Origin: Diadema setosum
Lineage: Eukaryota; Echinodermata; Echinoidea; Diadematoida; Diadematidae
Reading direction: 5' to 3'
Length of the DNA stretch: 64,000 nt
Assembly: GCA_033980235.1 (NCBI GenBank)
Contig: CM067075.1
Location: 31,347,385 to 31,411,384, forward strand
Positions 11,863-21,200 of this stretch are shown here, in pieces; position 1 is the first letter of the stretch; each line of letters begins with the position of its first letter. The notes under the pieces were generated by a model that was given only the letters and a program-made list of their open reading frames with translations, had not been told where the DNA came from and did no database searches. The position numbers were made by a program, and so were the translations under genes.

Positions 11863-12199
11863 AATTAATTGGTAGACAATAGGTAGATGGATAGATAGAT
11901 GATTATAGAGAGCTAGCACCTGACTCATTGCATTACCCGTTGAATGATTTGCTTTCCTATTTTGGAAGCTCCTCCCCCTCTCCCTCAATTACCCCCCCCC
12001 CCCCTCCCCCAGTTATGGCGGACATAACTTACAGCTTTTCAATATAATTATAATGTCGTCAACTTACCTGGACTACATAGTTCGTCTGCAAAGGCGGAGC
12101 TTGCGCGACCACCACTGTTTGACCGGCAGGGGGCGGCACGTAGACCGGGGGCTGCTGCTGTGGCGGGTAGGCCGGGTAAGCTTGCTGCTGTGGCTGCAT
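1587..12199 (-). CDS. CD20/MS4A-like four-transmembrane protein, complete, six coding exons
   Basis: Coding exons in transcript order are 12199-12068, 11166-10984, 9846-9790, 8194-8045, 2530-2393 and 1694-1587, giving 255 residues. All five introns have GT-AG ends and phase 0, which supports the chain. The N-terminus (1-44) is Gln/Pro/Tyr-rich. Predicted membrane segments lie near residues 65-88, 99-116, 122-145 and 177-202. The segment-2 motif GIWSGILFFLPTGILGIC, followed by basic SKRRQ, and the segment-4 motif VEFVVAIVASAICC are typical of the CD20/MS4A family (Pfam CD20). The loop between TM3 and TM4 has two cysteines and a Tyr run. TM4 ends in paired Cys, then a poly-Thr stretch and a Gln/Pro-rich cytoplasmic tail. 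Family members sit in the plasma membrane or vesicle membranes and often oligomerise; the ligand or partner here is unknown. A paralogue lies at 57.6-62.5 kb. I saw no AATAAA on this strand in the roughly 500 bases below the stop. Confidence 0.88.
1695..2392. repeat. Intron 5 of tetraspan gene 1 with poly-T/G, poly-C and (CA)n tracts
   Basis: The intron holds a T-run merging into a G-run (2181-2204), a C15 tract (about 2263-2277) joined to (CA)n (2282-2310), and a LINE-tail-like AATAAATTCAGTTCAATTC near 1956-1982. No exon was seen inside it. Confidence 0.6.
2393..2530 (-). CDS. Tetraspan gene 1, coding exon 5 (residues 175-220, TM4)
   Basis: The acceptor is ccataaag and the donor is ACG/GTAAGT; both ends are phase 0 over 46 codons. 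The exon encodes TM4 (HSILAIVAFVEFVVAIVAS), then Cys-rich AICCGGLRCCC, possible palmitoylation sites, and a seven-Thr run made of ACC-type triplets. The homologous exon of gene 2 is 62344-62460. Confidence 0.87.
2596..2690. repeat. (TA)n microsatellite
   Basis: An interrupted TA-dinucleotide array in intron 4 of tetraspan gene 1. Confidence 0.85.
3290..3396 (+). mobile_element. LINE 3' tail remnant
   Basis: The sequence ends in GAAATAAAGTTTGAATTGAA, a polyadenylation signal followed by TTGAA repeats. This is a common 3' end for non-LTR retrotransposons in invertebrate genomes. It lies directly before the reverse-transcriptase fragment that starts near 3406, so two LINE copies appear to abut. 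Confidence 0.45.
3406..5080 (+). mobile_element. 5'-truncated, degenerate non-LTR retrotransposon (LINE) with reverse transcriptase remains
   Basis: Conceptual translation across stops and frameshifts shows ordered reverse-transcriptase blocks: IPIYKKGD near 3421, NNSPISLLPAFSKILERII near 3460, EQFGFRPFYSTELALLHTLE near 3568, the GAPQGSILGPLLF block near 3838 and the catalytic YADD box at 3934-3945. A C-terminal block with FDYCSLVW and LQKK motifs follows near 4321-4400. The Jockey/CR1-type clade is the best fit. The endonuclease domain and the 5' end are absent. The copy ends in AATAAAGTGAATTGAATTG repeats. A (TA)n tract (4618-4656) has grown inside it. The element is dead: there are several stops, and the strand-exchange region is broken. 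Confidence 0.8.
3529..3729 (+). pseudogene. Reverse transcriptase fragment of the LINE
   Basis: This is the longest intact piece of the degenerate reverse transcriptase, 66 codons. It includes the FGFRP motif and the FDSLDH segment, which corresponds to the region around the first catalytic aspartate, partly altered by local frame damage just upstream. It ends in an in-frame TAG where the LINE reading frame would continue. Confidence 0.65.
5111..8001. mobile_element. TA-flanked foldback transposon with tandem ~185-base arm units
   Basis: The ends are inverted: GTCCAAGAGCATTAGG begins at 5111 and its complement ends at 8001, each flanked outside by TA (5109-5110 and 8002-8003). Each arm is a ladder of roughly 185-base units carrying a GGCGGCCATTTTGGACGCC motif and an AAGTTATGAGAAAAA motif. 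The left arm has three units (motifs near 5258, 5444 and 5629). The right arm has about five (near 7137, 7320, 7497, 7663 and 7845), becoming more diverged inward. The core (about 5660-7090) is non-repetitive and holds one small zinc-ligand exon. The element lies in intron 4 of tetraspan gene 1. The architecture resembles sea urchin TU/foldback elements; the superfamily is unknown. Confidence 0.75.
6848..7090 (+). pseudogene. Zinc-ligand (CxxC...HxxxC) exon remnant inside the foldback element
   Basis: A splice-acceptor-like tract (ttctgtcattacag) precedes ATG at 6848. The frame encodes a CIIC pair near residue 5 and an IHAVCRKNYTRK block near residue 56. This gives a C-x2-C ... H-x3-C ligand set like the N-terminal zinc-binding segments of uncharacterised transposon proteins of marine invertebrates. 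After about residue 60 the frame runs into a diverged arm unit and stops at 7090. It is likely the only surviving coding piece of the element's own gene; its function is not known. Confidence 0.4.
8045..8194 (-). CDS. Tetraspan gene 1, coding exon 4 (residues 125-174, TM3 and outer loop)
   Basis: The acceptor is ttgtttcccag and the donor is TCG/GTGAGT; both ends are phase 0. The exon encodes TM3 (VIAYLVMSIICSLEAIGMIA) and an extracellular loop with two cysteines flanking a Tyr-rich stretch, plausibly a disulphide. The following intron (5.5 kb) contains a LINE and a TA-flanked foldback element. Confidence 0.88.
8205..8520 (-). mobile_element. Probable LINE 3' end, minus orientation
   Basis: A block of GTTGAGTTGAGTTAA repeats (8208-8270) is followed by AT-rich sequence with no reading frame. 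Read on the minus strand this is a short-word tail of the kind that ends non-LTR elements. It lies just 11 bases beyond the exon 4 acceptor, on the intron 3 side. Confidence 0.4.
8885..9465. mobile_element. Palindromic (foldback) element in intron 3
   Basis: Imperfect inverted arms of about 220 bases pair GTTCCCTACAGAACTATA (near 8947) with its complement near 9400, and CTTGACCAGTC near 9044 with its complement near 9310. The outer limits are approximate. The loop carries a T/G run near 9197-9211. No coding sequence or clear target duplication was seen. Confidence 0.55.
9790..9846 (-). CDS. Tetraspan gene 1, coding exon 3 (residues 106-124)
   Basis: This 57-base exon encodes FFLPTGILGICSKRRQTAV, the rest of TM2 and the basic intracellular turn. 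It has acceptor ccatag and donor GTG/GTATGT. It is found by the phase-0 fit with its neighbours and by the GxLGI-(C)-basic pattern of CD20/MS4A proteins. Confidence 0.85.
9892..10275. mobile_element. TTAA-flanked palindromic MITE, copy 1
   Basis: The long arms contain GGCTGAGATATC and the paired GATATCTCAGCC, plus TTTATTTGATGAAAAT and its complement. The right end is TATCCCT-like followed by TTAA (10276-10279); the left end is degenerate (TTGA). The family consensus end is AGGGAT inside TTAA target sites, compatible with Kolobok- or piggyBac-type mobilisation. It lies in intron 2 of tetraspan gene 1, 45 bases upstream of exon 3. Confidence 0.65.
10316..10356 (+). repeat. (AG)n microsatellite
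   Basis: An almost perfect GA-dinucleotide array in intron 2 of tetraspan gene 1. Confidence 0.9.
10872..10914 (+). repeat. (ATC)n microsatellite
   Basis: A run of ATC/ACC triplets 70 bases downstream of the exon 2 donor. Confidence 0.8.
10984..11166 (-). CDS. Tetraspan gene 1, coding exon 2 (residues 45-105, TM1)
   Basis: The acceptor is atttcctttcag and the donor is TTG/GTAGGT; both ends are phase 0. The exon carries a CC pair, an N-glycosylation-like NAT, the first membrane helix (VTGVIQTVVAVLSIILGAAS) and the family motif GYGIWSGIL that opens TM2. An alternative donor four bases downstream would break the phase with the next exon. Confidence 0.87.
11818..11862 (+). repeat. (GATA)n microsatellite
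   Basis: About eleven GATA units in intron 1 of tetraspan gene 1, with further degenerate GATA copies on both sides. Confidence 0.9.
11905..12045. repeat. Dispersed repeat, copy 1 (partner at 48120-48240)
   Basis: It shares the ordered blocks CACCTGACTCATTGCAT, ATTTTGGAAGC, a C-rich tract and TTATGGC-GACATA with 48120-48240. The family is unknown. This copy ends 22 bases from the exon 1 donor. Confidence 0.45.
12068..12199 (-). CDS. Tetraspan gene 1, coding exon 1 (residues 1-44)
   Basis: The exon opens with ATG at 12199 and ends in CAG before the strong donor GTAAGT. It encodes a Gln/Pro/Tyr-rich cytoplasmic segment beginning MQPQQQAYPAYPP. A likely acceptor (cccgaccag) lies 22 bases above the ATG, so the exon probably begins at 12221 with a short 5'UTR portion. 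The polyproline and PxY-like repeats resemble adaptor-binding tails, but no specific partner can be named. Confidence 0.85.
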
Positions 12200-12642
12200 T
12201 ATGACAGATATACTGCGATTGCTGGTCGGGGATGAGAAATATTCAAGAGTTATTAAGTCATTCTAGGCTCCCAACAACATACTCATGCCTAACAAACACT
12301 TTCCCTTTATTATTCTTTATGTTTCTGTGATTTCTGTTATTTTCATCACGGAAATCATTGTAAATAATATGACTTTTTATGATTGTTCTATAAAAATAGA
12401 TAAAAAAAAGATAACATAATGCGCCCTTGTTATGTTAGGAACATAAAGATTGATCTATAGGGGTGTATTAGACAAGGAGAGGAATGAGATTAAAAATAAG
12501 AAGAAACGTCCTGAGAAAAAGAGAAAAACGAGTGAAAATGGTGGAGGAGAGACATAAATACAGAAAGAAAGAGAGAAAACTTGAAAAGTTTTATGAAAAT
12601 TTTGCATTAATTCATCAGTGTTTATTTAAGTTACGATTACAT

Positions 12643-13388
12643 TTCATTGGGTGGTAGAAGGCAAAACGACGCACCCCATATTCTTTCTTGGGTATGTATG
12701 CCCTGAAAAGGGCCTACCCACTCCAGACGTTTCGACAAGCAGGTTCTTGAAGTTTTCAAGAAAAAAGAAAAAGCAAGAAAAAAAAATGAAAGCAAGAAGA
12801 AAAATGAGATTAAGATCATTAACTATAAGAATTGAATTAGATTAAGAAAAAGCAAGAAGAAGAATGAGATTAAAATGGTCTTATCTTCTATCCATTCTCC
12901 GTTTCTTTTTCACAAACACTGACTACTCGGGGCTTACAGCCAAACAAGCTTGCGTTCATGTAGGCCCCGTCATACTTCTCTTTGTACAACCTCATTCCAT
13001 TTCGACCAGTTATCGTTACAATTGATGTGTTATTACCATGTATATTGTTCGGTGTTTTTTTTCACATTGTTTACAAGGTAAAAGAACCTGTATTATTATT
13101 TCTGATGTGATATTCATATACGAGAAGTATGAAAATAAATGAACTGAAATTGAATTGAAGATAGGAAGAGACGTGCAGAGGGAAAGAGAAAAACAAATAT
13201 GAAAAATAGTGGAAAAGAGACGTAGATACTAATAGAAAGAGAGAAAAACTGGGATGACTTGCCGTTTTCTTGAAAACGGCAAGAACATGTTTTGCCGAAA
13301 CGTCGGGAATGGGTAGGGCCTTTTCAGGGCCATATAGTACACACCCACTAAGAAGGAATGGTGCACCATTAAGCCTTCTACCACCCTA
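12643..13388. mobile_element. Foldback element with a nested LINE tail
   Basis: Inverted arms of about 130 bases pair 12643-12775 with 13245-13388. Shared blocks include GGGTGGTAGAAGG, CCCTGAAAAGGGCC and GACGTTTCG. The centre contains plus-strand LINE 3' sequence (about 12890-13165) ending in AAATAAATGAACTGAAATTG, so a retroelement tail appears to have landed in the loop. The CGAAACGTC word recalls Penelope-like elements, but no coding evidence supports that. Confidence 0.5.
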
Positions 13389-14199
13389 CGTTCTACCACC
13401 ACGGAAGCCTTTAAAGAATTCACGATGACATTTCATATGGCGCCAAGTTTGACGTCAGCAATTTCTTTGTAGATATTTTCTTTTGCACAGTACTTCCGTC
13501 TTCATATAATATTATTACAAAGCCGTCCAATTTTTTCCATAATAACCATTGCGTGAGAAGCAGTCCTTTACATTATAAAAGAACCTTCAAGCTCCTTGTG
13601 TACACTATTCCTATACGGAACATTGGCCAGGAGAATAATGCACAAACGATCGTTGCGAATCAGAGCGCAAATCCCGGACCATTTCAAAGCTAGTATGACA
13701 AGAGAGAGCTTTTTTCTCACAGATAGCGTTGAAATTTGATCAAAATCGGCTTAAACGAAAGGGCGTTATAAAAAATTTAAAGATACGCTAGGTATTGCAG
13801 AACATTTATCGAACATTTTGATACAAAATTATAATATGCGATTAAAGTGAGCTGCTGATGTCATCACTTGGCAGTTTTCCATAGATCTTGTACAAAAATT
13901 CCGTTCTTCTGCTATAATTCTGTAGAACATAATGGTTTTTTTTTTCTGGATGTACTTAACTTCAAACTAATGATTAGTCAGATAATAGGATTTGAGAGAG
14001 GGGTGCCTGTGAACAAAACAAAGATGAAGTTAGAATTTCAAGATGTCATACGCAAAGTTTATTGGCAAGTTGTGATGCGATGACACTATCAAATAACTCA
14101 CTCCAATTGTATTTATTCACGATGATGGTTCAAGAACTGTTTTATGCAAATGGGCAAACCTTTCCTACAATACAATTTAACGACTTTTATTTTTTACTC

Positions 14200-14540
14200 T
14201 TGTGATGATGTGTGAATGCGTGTGCCTCGTGTTACCATCGATGTAATGAAAAGTCCATACTTCCAATGATTAACTTGTTCGGTAAATGTATTGTAGTTTT
14301 GTAAGCTATGTATTAATGTATTGCAGTAATGTAACGTAAGTGCTATGAGGGCACTGCACTATACAAGTTCGCTTTTTAGCAACCCCTCAATTTTAATTTC
14401 CACCAAGTCCCTAATGAAACAAGATGTATTATATGTTACAAGATAATTGTATGCTATCATTTGACGTTTGTATTACCTATGTATATTGATTGAAAATGAA
14501 AATAAAACATGAATGAATGAATGAATAAATGAATGAATGG
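14200..14540 (+). mobile_element. LINE 3' end with (TGAA)n tail
   Basis: AT-rich non-coding sequence leads to GAAAATAAAACATGAATGAA and a run of TGAA repeats. This is a polyadenylation signal plus short-word tail typical of non-LTR retroelement 3' ends. There is no reverse-transcriptase frame upstream. Confidence 0.4.
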
Positions 14541-17500
14541 TAAGATTGATCGCAAGGCCCTCTTCGCGAATGTTAGATTGTACTTTATGTTTTTGTTTTT
14601 TATGAAATGAAATGAAAGGAAATTGAATTAAATTAAATTAAATGATAATGTATACTACTTTTATTTCAGCTTAATTTTTAACTGGTCTGGAATCCACCTT
14701 TAAGCTTTAATTACTCTCAAATCTATCATATTTACACAATGATTGCAGTTGTAAGAGAGTAGCAAGTGTAATTTGTGGCTTGTGAAGACCTATAATTCAC
14801 ACCAGCAGAGGCATGTGAGGGGATTTCACGAGACCAGTATATTATGTAATGGGACCTCTAATCGATTTCAGCCAATTTTAAGGTTATATAATTATAAGAG
14901 GCGCTACGTCTGAAGAGCAGTGTTATAGATATCGAAGAGGTTGTACAGTTGAAACTTTCTTCTTTTTTTTTTCATCTTTCACATAATCCCTCCCGTTGTT
15001 AGTATATGTTGTGACAAGCAAATTTAAGAGAGGAACACTGAGTGACTATTACCTTGGACATAAAAGCAAGCTTCAGACCTGTGAAACACAAATTTAATTT
15101 TAGCCCCCCCCCCCCCCCGAAAAAAGTGTTCTGCGCATGCGCGAGAATGGTGCAATGTTTCCCTTGTCCATCGTGCAAACCTCGCTAACGAAGAATTTCC
15201 CCAGATGTTTTCATGTCCATTTCTGCATCAAACCGCAGTGTTGAAGTAACAAGACTATAAAATTAAAAGGAATATCGAGCTGTTTTAGAGAAACGTCGGC
15301 TGCTCTCCAGATTTACTGCCATTTGCAGTATTGTGCACAAAGTGCCAAAGATATATGGATGAATGCCACCTTTGTCTATCAATTCTTCATATCAGACAAA
15401 AGATACACAATGGATCGTGTTTGCGCGTTTCAGCTAAATCGTCATGCCTTTCCGCTAAAGAGCCACACATTCCGTTTTGCCTCGCTCTGTCGCACATTTT
15501 ATATCAGGTCTCACGCCTGTAAACAATAAGAGACAGGAGTGTTTAAAAAAAGCTTTAACGAAATCATGTGAAATGCCCCCTCCCCCCAATAAAAAAAAAT
15601 GGATATCTTTGTGTTTCATATTCGCATGTCAGATTTCACATAGTTCTTGGTACATTCTGTAGAAAAAAAAAAGTGAAAATAAAGTTTGAATCAAAGTTTG
15701 AATATTAACAATTCAAAAGACCAGCCTATTTAATTCCGGTCCTGAAAGTTTCAAGGGTTTTTTTTTTTTTTTTTTTTTGCATATACACTCCTCTAAGAGG
15801 TCCCTAAGATTACGGTTATACCACTCCAAATTCCACTTGTTTTCTGAATACTGACCGTAATTAATGTAGTTTTCCCAAGTTCAAAAGACAGCAACTCCAG
15901 CGTCCAAATAAGGTAAACTGGGTAGAGGGATTCCGTCACATCAACTACACATGATTCACTTTAAACAGGCTTGTATGGTATATTTGGCAAGAAGCCCACC
16001 CCCCCCCCCACACACACACACTATGGACTATCCTAACATCCTAGGTACGACAAGTAGTAACGAGCCTTGGGTTGGGCCACTACCAAAACTTACAGAGATT
16101 ATCCGTGAGGTTTGTCGTGATGCGCAAATGAAGAATGATTCCAGGGAGGACGGGTAAAGGGATGTCTTTTCAAATGTAATAACAAACATGTTGGAAATAG
16201 GGAACTACGTGAATCGACCCTGTCATCTACTGCTTTCCGGGCAGCGACACTACCACCAGGTCATCCCTGGCTGCTGGCAGTGACCCGATGAACTTGGAAC
16301 ACCCAAGCTCCGAAATTCCAACATTGTTTATTGTAAGAAGGCCAAGGCGGACAACACATTGATGAAGCAAGAGAATATTAATTTGACAATTTTGTAGTTT
16401 TTTCCGACCCGTTTGTTAAATCATAGATCAGCAGTCGCGATCTTACAAATTTCATTCATTATAGAGCTACTAAACTAGTGTTTAGTATAGCTCCATTGCT
16501 CGCATCATAGTTTTGTGGTAAAAAAAAAATAACGCCTATCTATCCGTAGTAATGTTGGCGACCAGACTTGAAATCTTGAGACTTGAGCAACATAATTATA
16601 TCGCACGAAACTTTTCGTGGTATCTATTTTATATTTCCCACAAAGGTCTTTTGTACTATCATGGAGTACGTATTGTTTAGATAGTCTGTTGGATGAGTCG
16701 GTTTAAATCAACAAAAATCCGTTTTGGAATTGTTACTGTTGCAGTTTGGATGAGGGAATCTTCCTTTTCCCCTTTCACATTCTCTTCGTTTATCGATTTT
16801 CGTCGCCACATTTTATTTCTTTTTCTCTATTATGCGAACGAAATCTTCCAATGAAGAAAAAAGCCAGGAATATCTTTAAAGCAGTCAGCTGGAGAATTGA
16901 TTAGTCGAAATGATCATCTATACAATGGGCCTAATAACTAGGCCTATTTGTATTGAGATGATATCCTAATGTATTCGACGTGGTTCACAATTATTCTATG
17001 ATGTTATTTGCTCTATGTTTTCTTCTTCTTTTATGTTTTTTTTTTTTGGGGGGGGGGTCGTGATGGGTTTTTTTTTTTCATGTGAGTGGGTTTTCGGACT
17101 GAAATAAAACTTAACTGTACAGAGAATTCTTTTTTTTTCTCTCTCTCAAAAATCCCTAAGGTGGGATATTCAATAACCTATTTCACTAAGTTTTGAGCGT
17201 GCAATTTGATGCGTGCTTTTAGTCAGAGGGCACCTTCTTTAAAAAAAAAATAATAAAAAAATCGTAGAGGTGTATCGATATTGAATGACGATAGCGATAG
17301 GCTTGAAACATCCAATGTCGTTGAATCTTTGGATCATAGCCTGGCAAATCAAACAATAATGGGAAATATAGGTAGGGATATCATGTAGTTTTGTGATATC
17401 ATGTCCCGTTTGTGATAAAGTCCCTGACAATATTTCGTTGTGAATGAAGGCTGCGTGGTCCCGATATCCGTAATGAGCCAGATTGTGTCAAAGCTGAAAC

Positions 17501-18384
17501 TGCTAGGCACTGGGGTATTTTTCGTGGTTTTGTGATTTCGTATTTTACATGTTTTTTTAAAGTATCTTCTTTTGTTACAATTTACCCCCTTAATTTGTTA
17601 TCGAGCTCTTCATAATGAATAGCGTAGGCCAAAGACGACACATGTGTAAGAATATTCGAATATCAAATAATACTCTAAGCAGAACTGATTTTGTTTGGAA
17701 TTAAATATCCTAGATTTTTACCTGTTCTCGTTTTTAATTGAATAATTTGTGATGCTCTCTCTCTTCTGAACTTTCAAACCAATTGAAACGCTTATATCTT
17801 CTGTATACACATGAGATATTCTAAATCTAATATTCTGGAGGGTTTTTTTATACTCGCGAGTCAATGTATGCAATCTGTTACATTAGAGTTTGTGAAAATA
17901 ATGATAATATGTGATGTCTTGATTCAGTTGATATGTTAAGATTCGGAGAATATTACTAGATCATATCAGTGAAGCTTCCAGAATAACGGTTAATCTGTTC
18001 GAAAAAATGATTTCCGCTGAAATCCATGTGTCATCATCATTTAACAAGAAGGCTTATATGCATCTGATTCATAATCTCACGGAAAATCGAAAATGTCTAA
18101 AAACTGTTTCCACTTATTTTTTTTTCGACATAATGAAAGAGCACTCGACATAACAACCTCCTTTAGGAATTCTGGTTTTCCTTTTCCTTTGTGTGGGTGG
18201 TTGAATCGGTTAGCACAGTTTCGCTGCTGCGATTGTTGTATCCTGCACGTGTCATTGTACTTCCGCGCTTACTGAGAAGAAATGAAAGCAAAGATGCTTA
18301 AACACATAAAAGGATGCTACAGCCAGTTGTGTATAGCCATTTATGATGTTGCACCATTTACCCACCAGCATTTCTATTGTTTTC

Positions 18385-18490
18385 GTTGTTTTGTTTTGTT
18401 TTGTTTTGCTTTGCTTTGCTTTTTGTTGTTGTTTTTTTGTTGTTTTCTTGTTTTGTTGTTTTTTTGTTGTTGTTGTTGTTGTTGTTTTGC
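18385..18490 (+). repeat. (TTTTG)n/(GTT)n low-complexity tract
   Basis: Mixed pentamer and triplet repeats; the open frames across it on both strands are low-complexity artefacts. Confidence 0.85.
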
Positions 18491-18580
18491 ATAGGTAGTA
18501 ATGACAACCGCTTGTACATATTAGAAGACCAGAATCTATTTGGTTTCACTGCCAGAATAGCAAGATTTAATACGGACTAA

Positions 18581-18945
18581 AGGGATGGTGTAGTATTAGT
18601 TGAGATGATGACTCAGATTTTTACTAAATGTGTGAGATACTTAGAAACCACTTCACGGAATGCTCCAAAGCATACAATTCTAAGAAAAATATAAAGTTTT
18701 GTTGACGAAAATCGGTTTTGAAATAGCCTAGATATTGAAAAACTAAGTAAAAACAAAGCGAGCCTAATAAAAGGTGGGTCTCACCTTTTATTAGGATCGC
18801 TTTGTTTTGGATATCTCAGCCATTTCAAAACCAATTTTCATCAAATAGATATTGTAGTCCTCTTAGAATCATATGCTCCTCCAATATTTCATGAGAGACC
18901 CTATCTCAAAAAGATCACCATCAAAACACTGAAACTGCACCAGAG
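18581..18945. mobile_element. TTAA-flanked palindromic MITE, copy 2
   Basis: The left end AGGGATGGTGTAGT follows CTAA, a one-base variant of TTAA. The hairpin centre, ACCTTTTATTAGG and its complement, is near 18780. The right end has decayed. Arms include AACCAATTTTCATCAAAT and its partner. Confidence 0.65.
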
Positions 18946-19088
18946 AGGCAGAGAAAAAACTGAAAAGAAACGAAAACATTATAGAGGGAGAGGTTAAAAA
19001 AAAAGTGAGAGAGAATAACAATGATGGCACGACGCACTGGGTGCGTTCGCGATGATTCAGGAGTTATTTTTCCCTGTTTCCTTGTAGC

Positions 19089-19217
19089 TGGGCCCCGTTT
19101 TATAAAGCCTTCAAATCAATCACAAGTCCCCAAATCAATCGCAACTTGCATTGCAGCACACACACAAAAAAACTTGTGATTGATTTCTATCACAAGTCTT
19201 TATAAGACAGGCCCCTG
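19089..19217. mobile_element. Short GGGCCC-ended MITE, copy 1
   Basis: The ends GGGCCCCGTTTTATAAAG and, inverted, GGGGCCTGTCTTATAAAG bound about 130 bases. The interior inverted words include ATCACAAGT. A similar element lies at 24235-24361. Confidence 0.5.
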
Positions 19218-19460
19218 GACTGATAAATGCAGTTTTATATATCCATCAATCTTTTTGTATGTAACGAATATCAGAAATGGTGCTCATATCTTGTACTATC
19301 AAATACAAACACAAAACTCACACAACATATAGGCCTATACAATTAACATGTTAAGATTAACATTAAGATGTTGCTAAATCTAGGGGGATTTACAATACAT
19401 GTATGCTTGTGTGTATGCTTGTATGTGTTTGTGTGCACGTATGTTTGTATGTATGTATAT

Positions 19461-19490
19461 AAAGAGGGAGAGAGAGAGAGAGAGATAAAG
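19461..19490 (+). repeat. (AG)n microsatellite
   Basis: A short AG-dinucleotide array preceded by TGTATGTA-type repeats. Confidence 0.8.
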
Positions 19491-20117
19491 AGAAAATGTT
19501 TGATAAAACTGAGATATTAAGAGACATGAGACTTTCCCTATAGATAATGCGAGCATTATACAAACTGCCTTGCTTATTTTCACACGCTGTCAGCAGTAAC
19601 ATGCATTATCGACCTACTCGTTCTTTTTTTTTTACTTCATTACATTGTGCAGTCGAAGTGAAAATTTCAAAAAGTGTGTAGTCTATTATAATAGTATTGC
19701 TCAGTATTCATACATGACGAGAATGAGAACCTAAAACTGACAGTCGTGCCGCCCGCCATCAAAGTTCGGCTGGCGATGCCAACAACAACGACGACAAACA
19801 GAGATACGATACAATTATTCTTCTTAGGCCACCATTCATCAATCAGCCATTAGGGCTACATTTCATCTAGCATGTTCCTTCGCAGTCTATTTATAGAAAG
19901 ACGTAATAAGGTCTGACGCGCATGCGCAAAGTTTGTTTATACATTATCATTATGATACTGACTGCCACCGCCTGCCCTATATCCAAAGTAAGTTAGTCTT
20001 ACTGGGAATTGAACTCATTTCAGTTTATAATGCAATCAAGCGCATCTAATAAATTCTTGCTAGCATCATAAACACATGCCTACACGACTAACAATGTGTA
20101 AATACCTATTCTACATC

Positions 20118-20408
20118 AAGTTCGTTTTCAAACGATGTTGCGTTTATGACGCACTCTTAAAGGAAGTCACGGTCAAGTTCTGATTAGAGCATTTCATTAT
20201 CATTTTGAGCAACATAATAACGTGGATAGATATGTTTTTTCTTTGTCTACATGTGATGTAAAATGTGATGAGGCATTTTTAATGCTTGGGGATGTTCATT
20301 TCTATTTCTTTTTCTTTTCAAACGATACTGCGTTTAGCACATACTCTTAAAGCTACGGTTAACTTATGAGTGGAGCATTTCATCGAGCAACATTATAAGG
20401 TGGATCAT
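20118..20408 (+). repeat. Direct repeat pair of about 105 bases
   Basis: 20118-20230 and 20310-20408 share TTTTCAAACGAT, TGCGTTTA, ACTCTTAAAG, GAGCATTTCAT and GAGCAACAT in the same order. This indicates a diverged local duplication with a 190-base period. No coding content was seen. Confidence 0.5.
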
Positions 20409-21106
20409 TGTTTGTTTATTTGTTTAATAGGTTTGAGGGCATAATTTTGCGTCAAGGAAATACTGGAAAGAAGAAGGTTAGTAGTGACAGGCCCCCTTAA
20501 ACCCTGGTAAGACGACAAGGTCGGAGAGCTATGAAGCCCGATGTCTGTCGTATAGGCGTGATAACGCGTGATATATGGCAATGAACATAAAGCTCTTAAA
20601 ATGACGATTGCCAACGTCCATGCGACTGACTTTAAAGGTTTGTAATGACTATGAATAACTCACAGTTAGGATTAAAAAGGTGAGAGTGAGATGGTATAAA
20701 AACAAATCGTAGAAGACAAAGTATCTGCACAAAGAAAGTACAAGTAATTCATCGTTTTCGCGAGTCACTGCGACTCGTGAAGCTACGAATATGGCATGCA
20801 TAGTGAAACCAGTCATTGAGGAAAGAGGACAGGGTTGCCGGACAACCCGCGTTGTTTTACAGAGACTGCGCCGCCGATATAGAGCGTTCATGTCTGCAAG
20901 GCAAGCCAGAGGTCAAGCGGCTCACTCTATCCAGGGCGTGTCGCATACATACCAGCCATAAAATAATCGCAGTCGAGGAATCTCATCACAACGTATCTCA
21001 ATCTCTCAGAAGGCTCTAAAGCACTGTCAGTTTCTCTTCACTTAACATTCGGACTGGAAGATGAATTCAAATACACTTACCAGATTCAGAGACGAAAAAA
21101 ACGTAC

Positions 21107-21169
21107 CTCCTCCGAAAAGCAGTAGCAGGTTAGAAAATTATCAAATAGCGATGACGACACAGTCTGTAT
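21107..21169 (-). other. Predicted 5'UTR exon of tetraspan gene 1
   Basis: The exon would run from an initiator-like TTCATAC (A at 21169), about 31 bases below a TATA box, to GGAG followed by the strong donor GTACGTTT at 21106. The next acceptor on this strand that leads into a recognised coding exon is at 12222-12223. No other minus-strand gene is available to use it, but transcript evidence is lacking. Confidence 0.35.
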
Positions 21170-21192
21170 GAATTATTACACTGCGTAACGCC

Positions 21193-21200
21193 TATTTATA
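21193..21200 (-). promoter_or_regulatory. TATA box of a minus-strand promoter
   Basis: Read on the minus strand the sequence is GGATATAAATAGGC, matching TATAWAWR exactly. An initiator-like element lies about 31 bases downstream and a good 5' splice site 94 bases downstream. Upstream there is a GCGCGC stretch (about 21232-21240). The combination fits a TATA-type core promoter driving tetraspan gene 1; this is inference. Confidence 0.45.

Larger units (their letters stand above)
13400..18580. other. Gene-free stretch
   Basis: It contains LINE-like tails at 14200-14538 (TGAA repeats after AATAAA) and about 15665-15710. Homopolymers include C14 at 15105-15118, T24 near 15755 and a T/G run near 17039-17057. 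A (GTT)n/(TTTTG)n tract lies at 18385-18490. Short open frames here show no domain and look like chance. Confidence 0.5.
12222..21106 (-). other. Putative 5'UTR intron of tetraspan gene 1
   Basis: If the first exon at 21107-21169 belongs to this gene, an 8.9 kb intron separates it from the coding exon. The interval holds a foldback element (12643-13388), LINE tails, a TTAA MITE (18581-18945), a GGGCCC MITE (19089-19217) and microsatellites. I see no coding exon in it. The assignment is inference from the strong donor and acceptor pair and from the absence of any other gene. Confidence 0.35.

Noticed and set aside
13290..13320. Hammerhead ribozyme, suggested by CGAAACGTC
   Set aside because: The required CTGATGA core and stem arrangement are not present in the right place on either strand.
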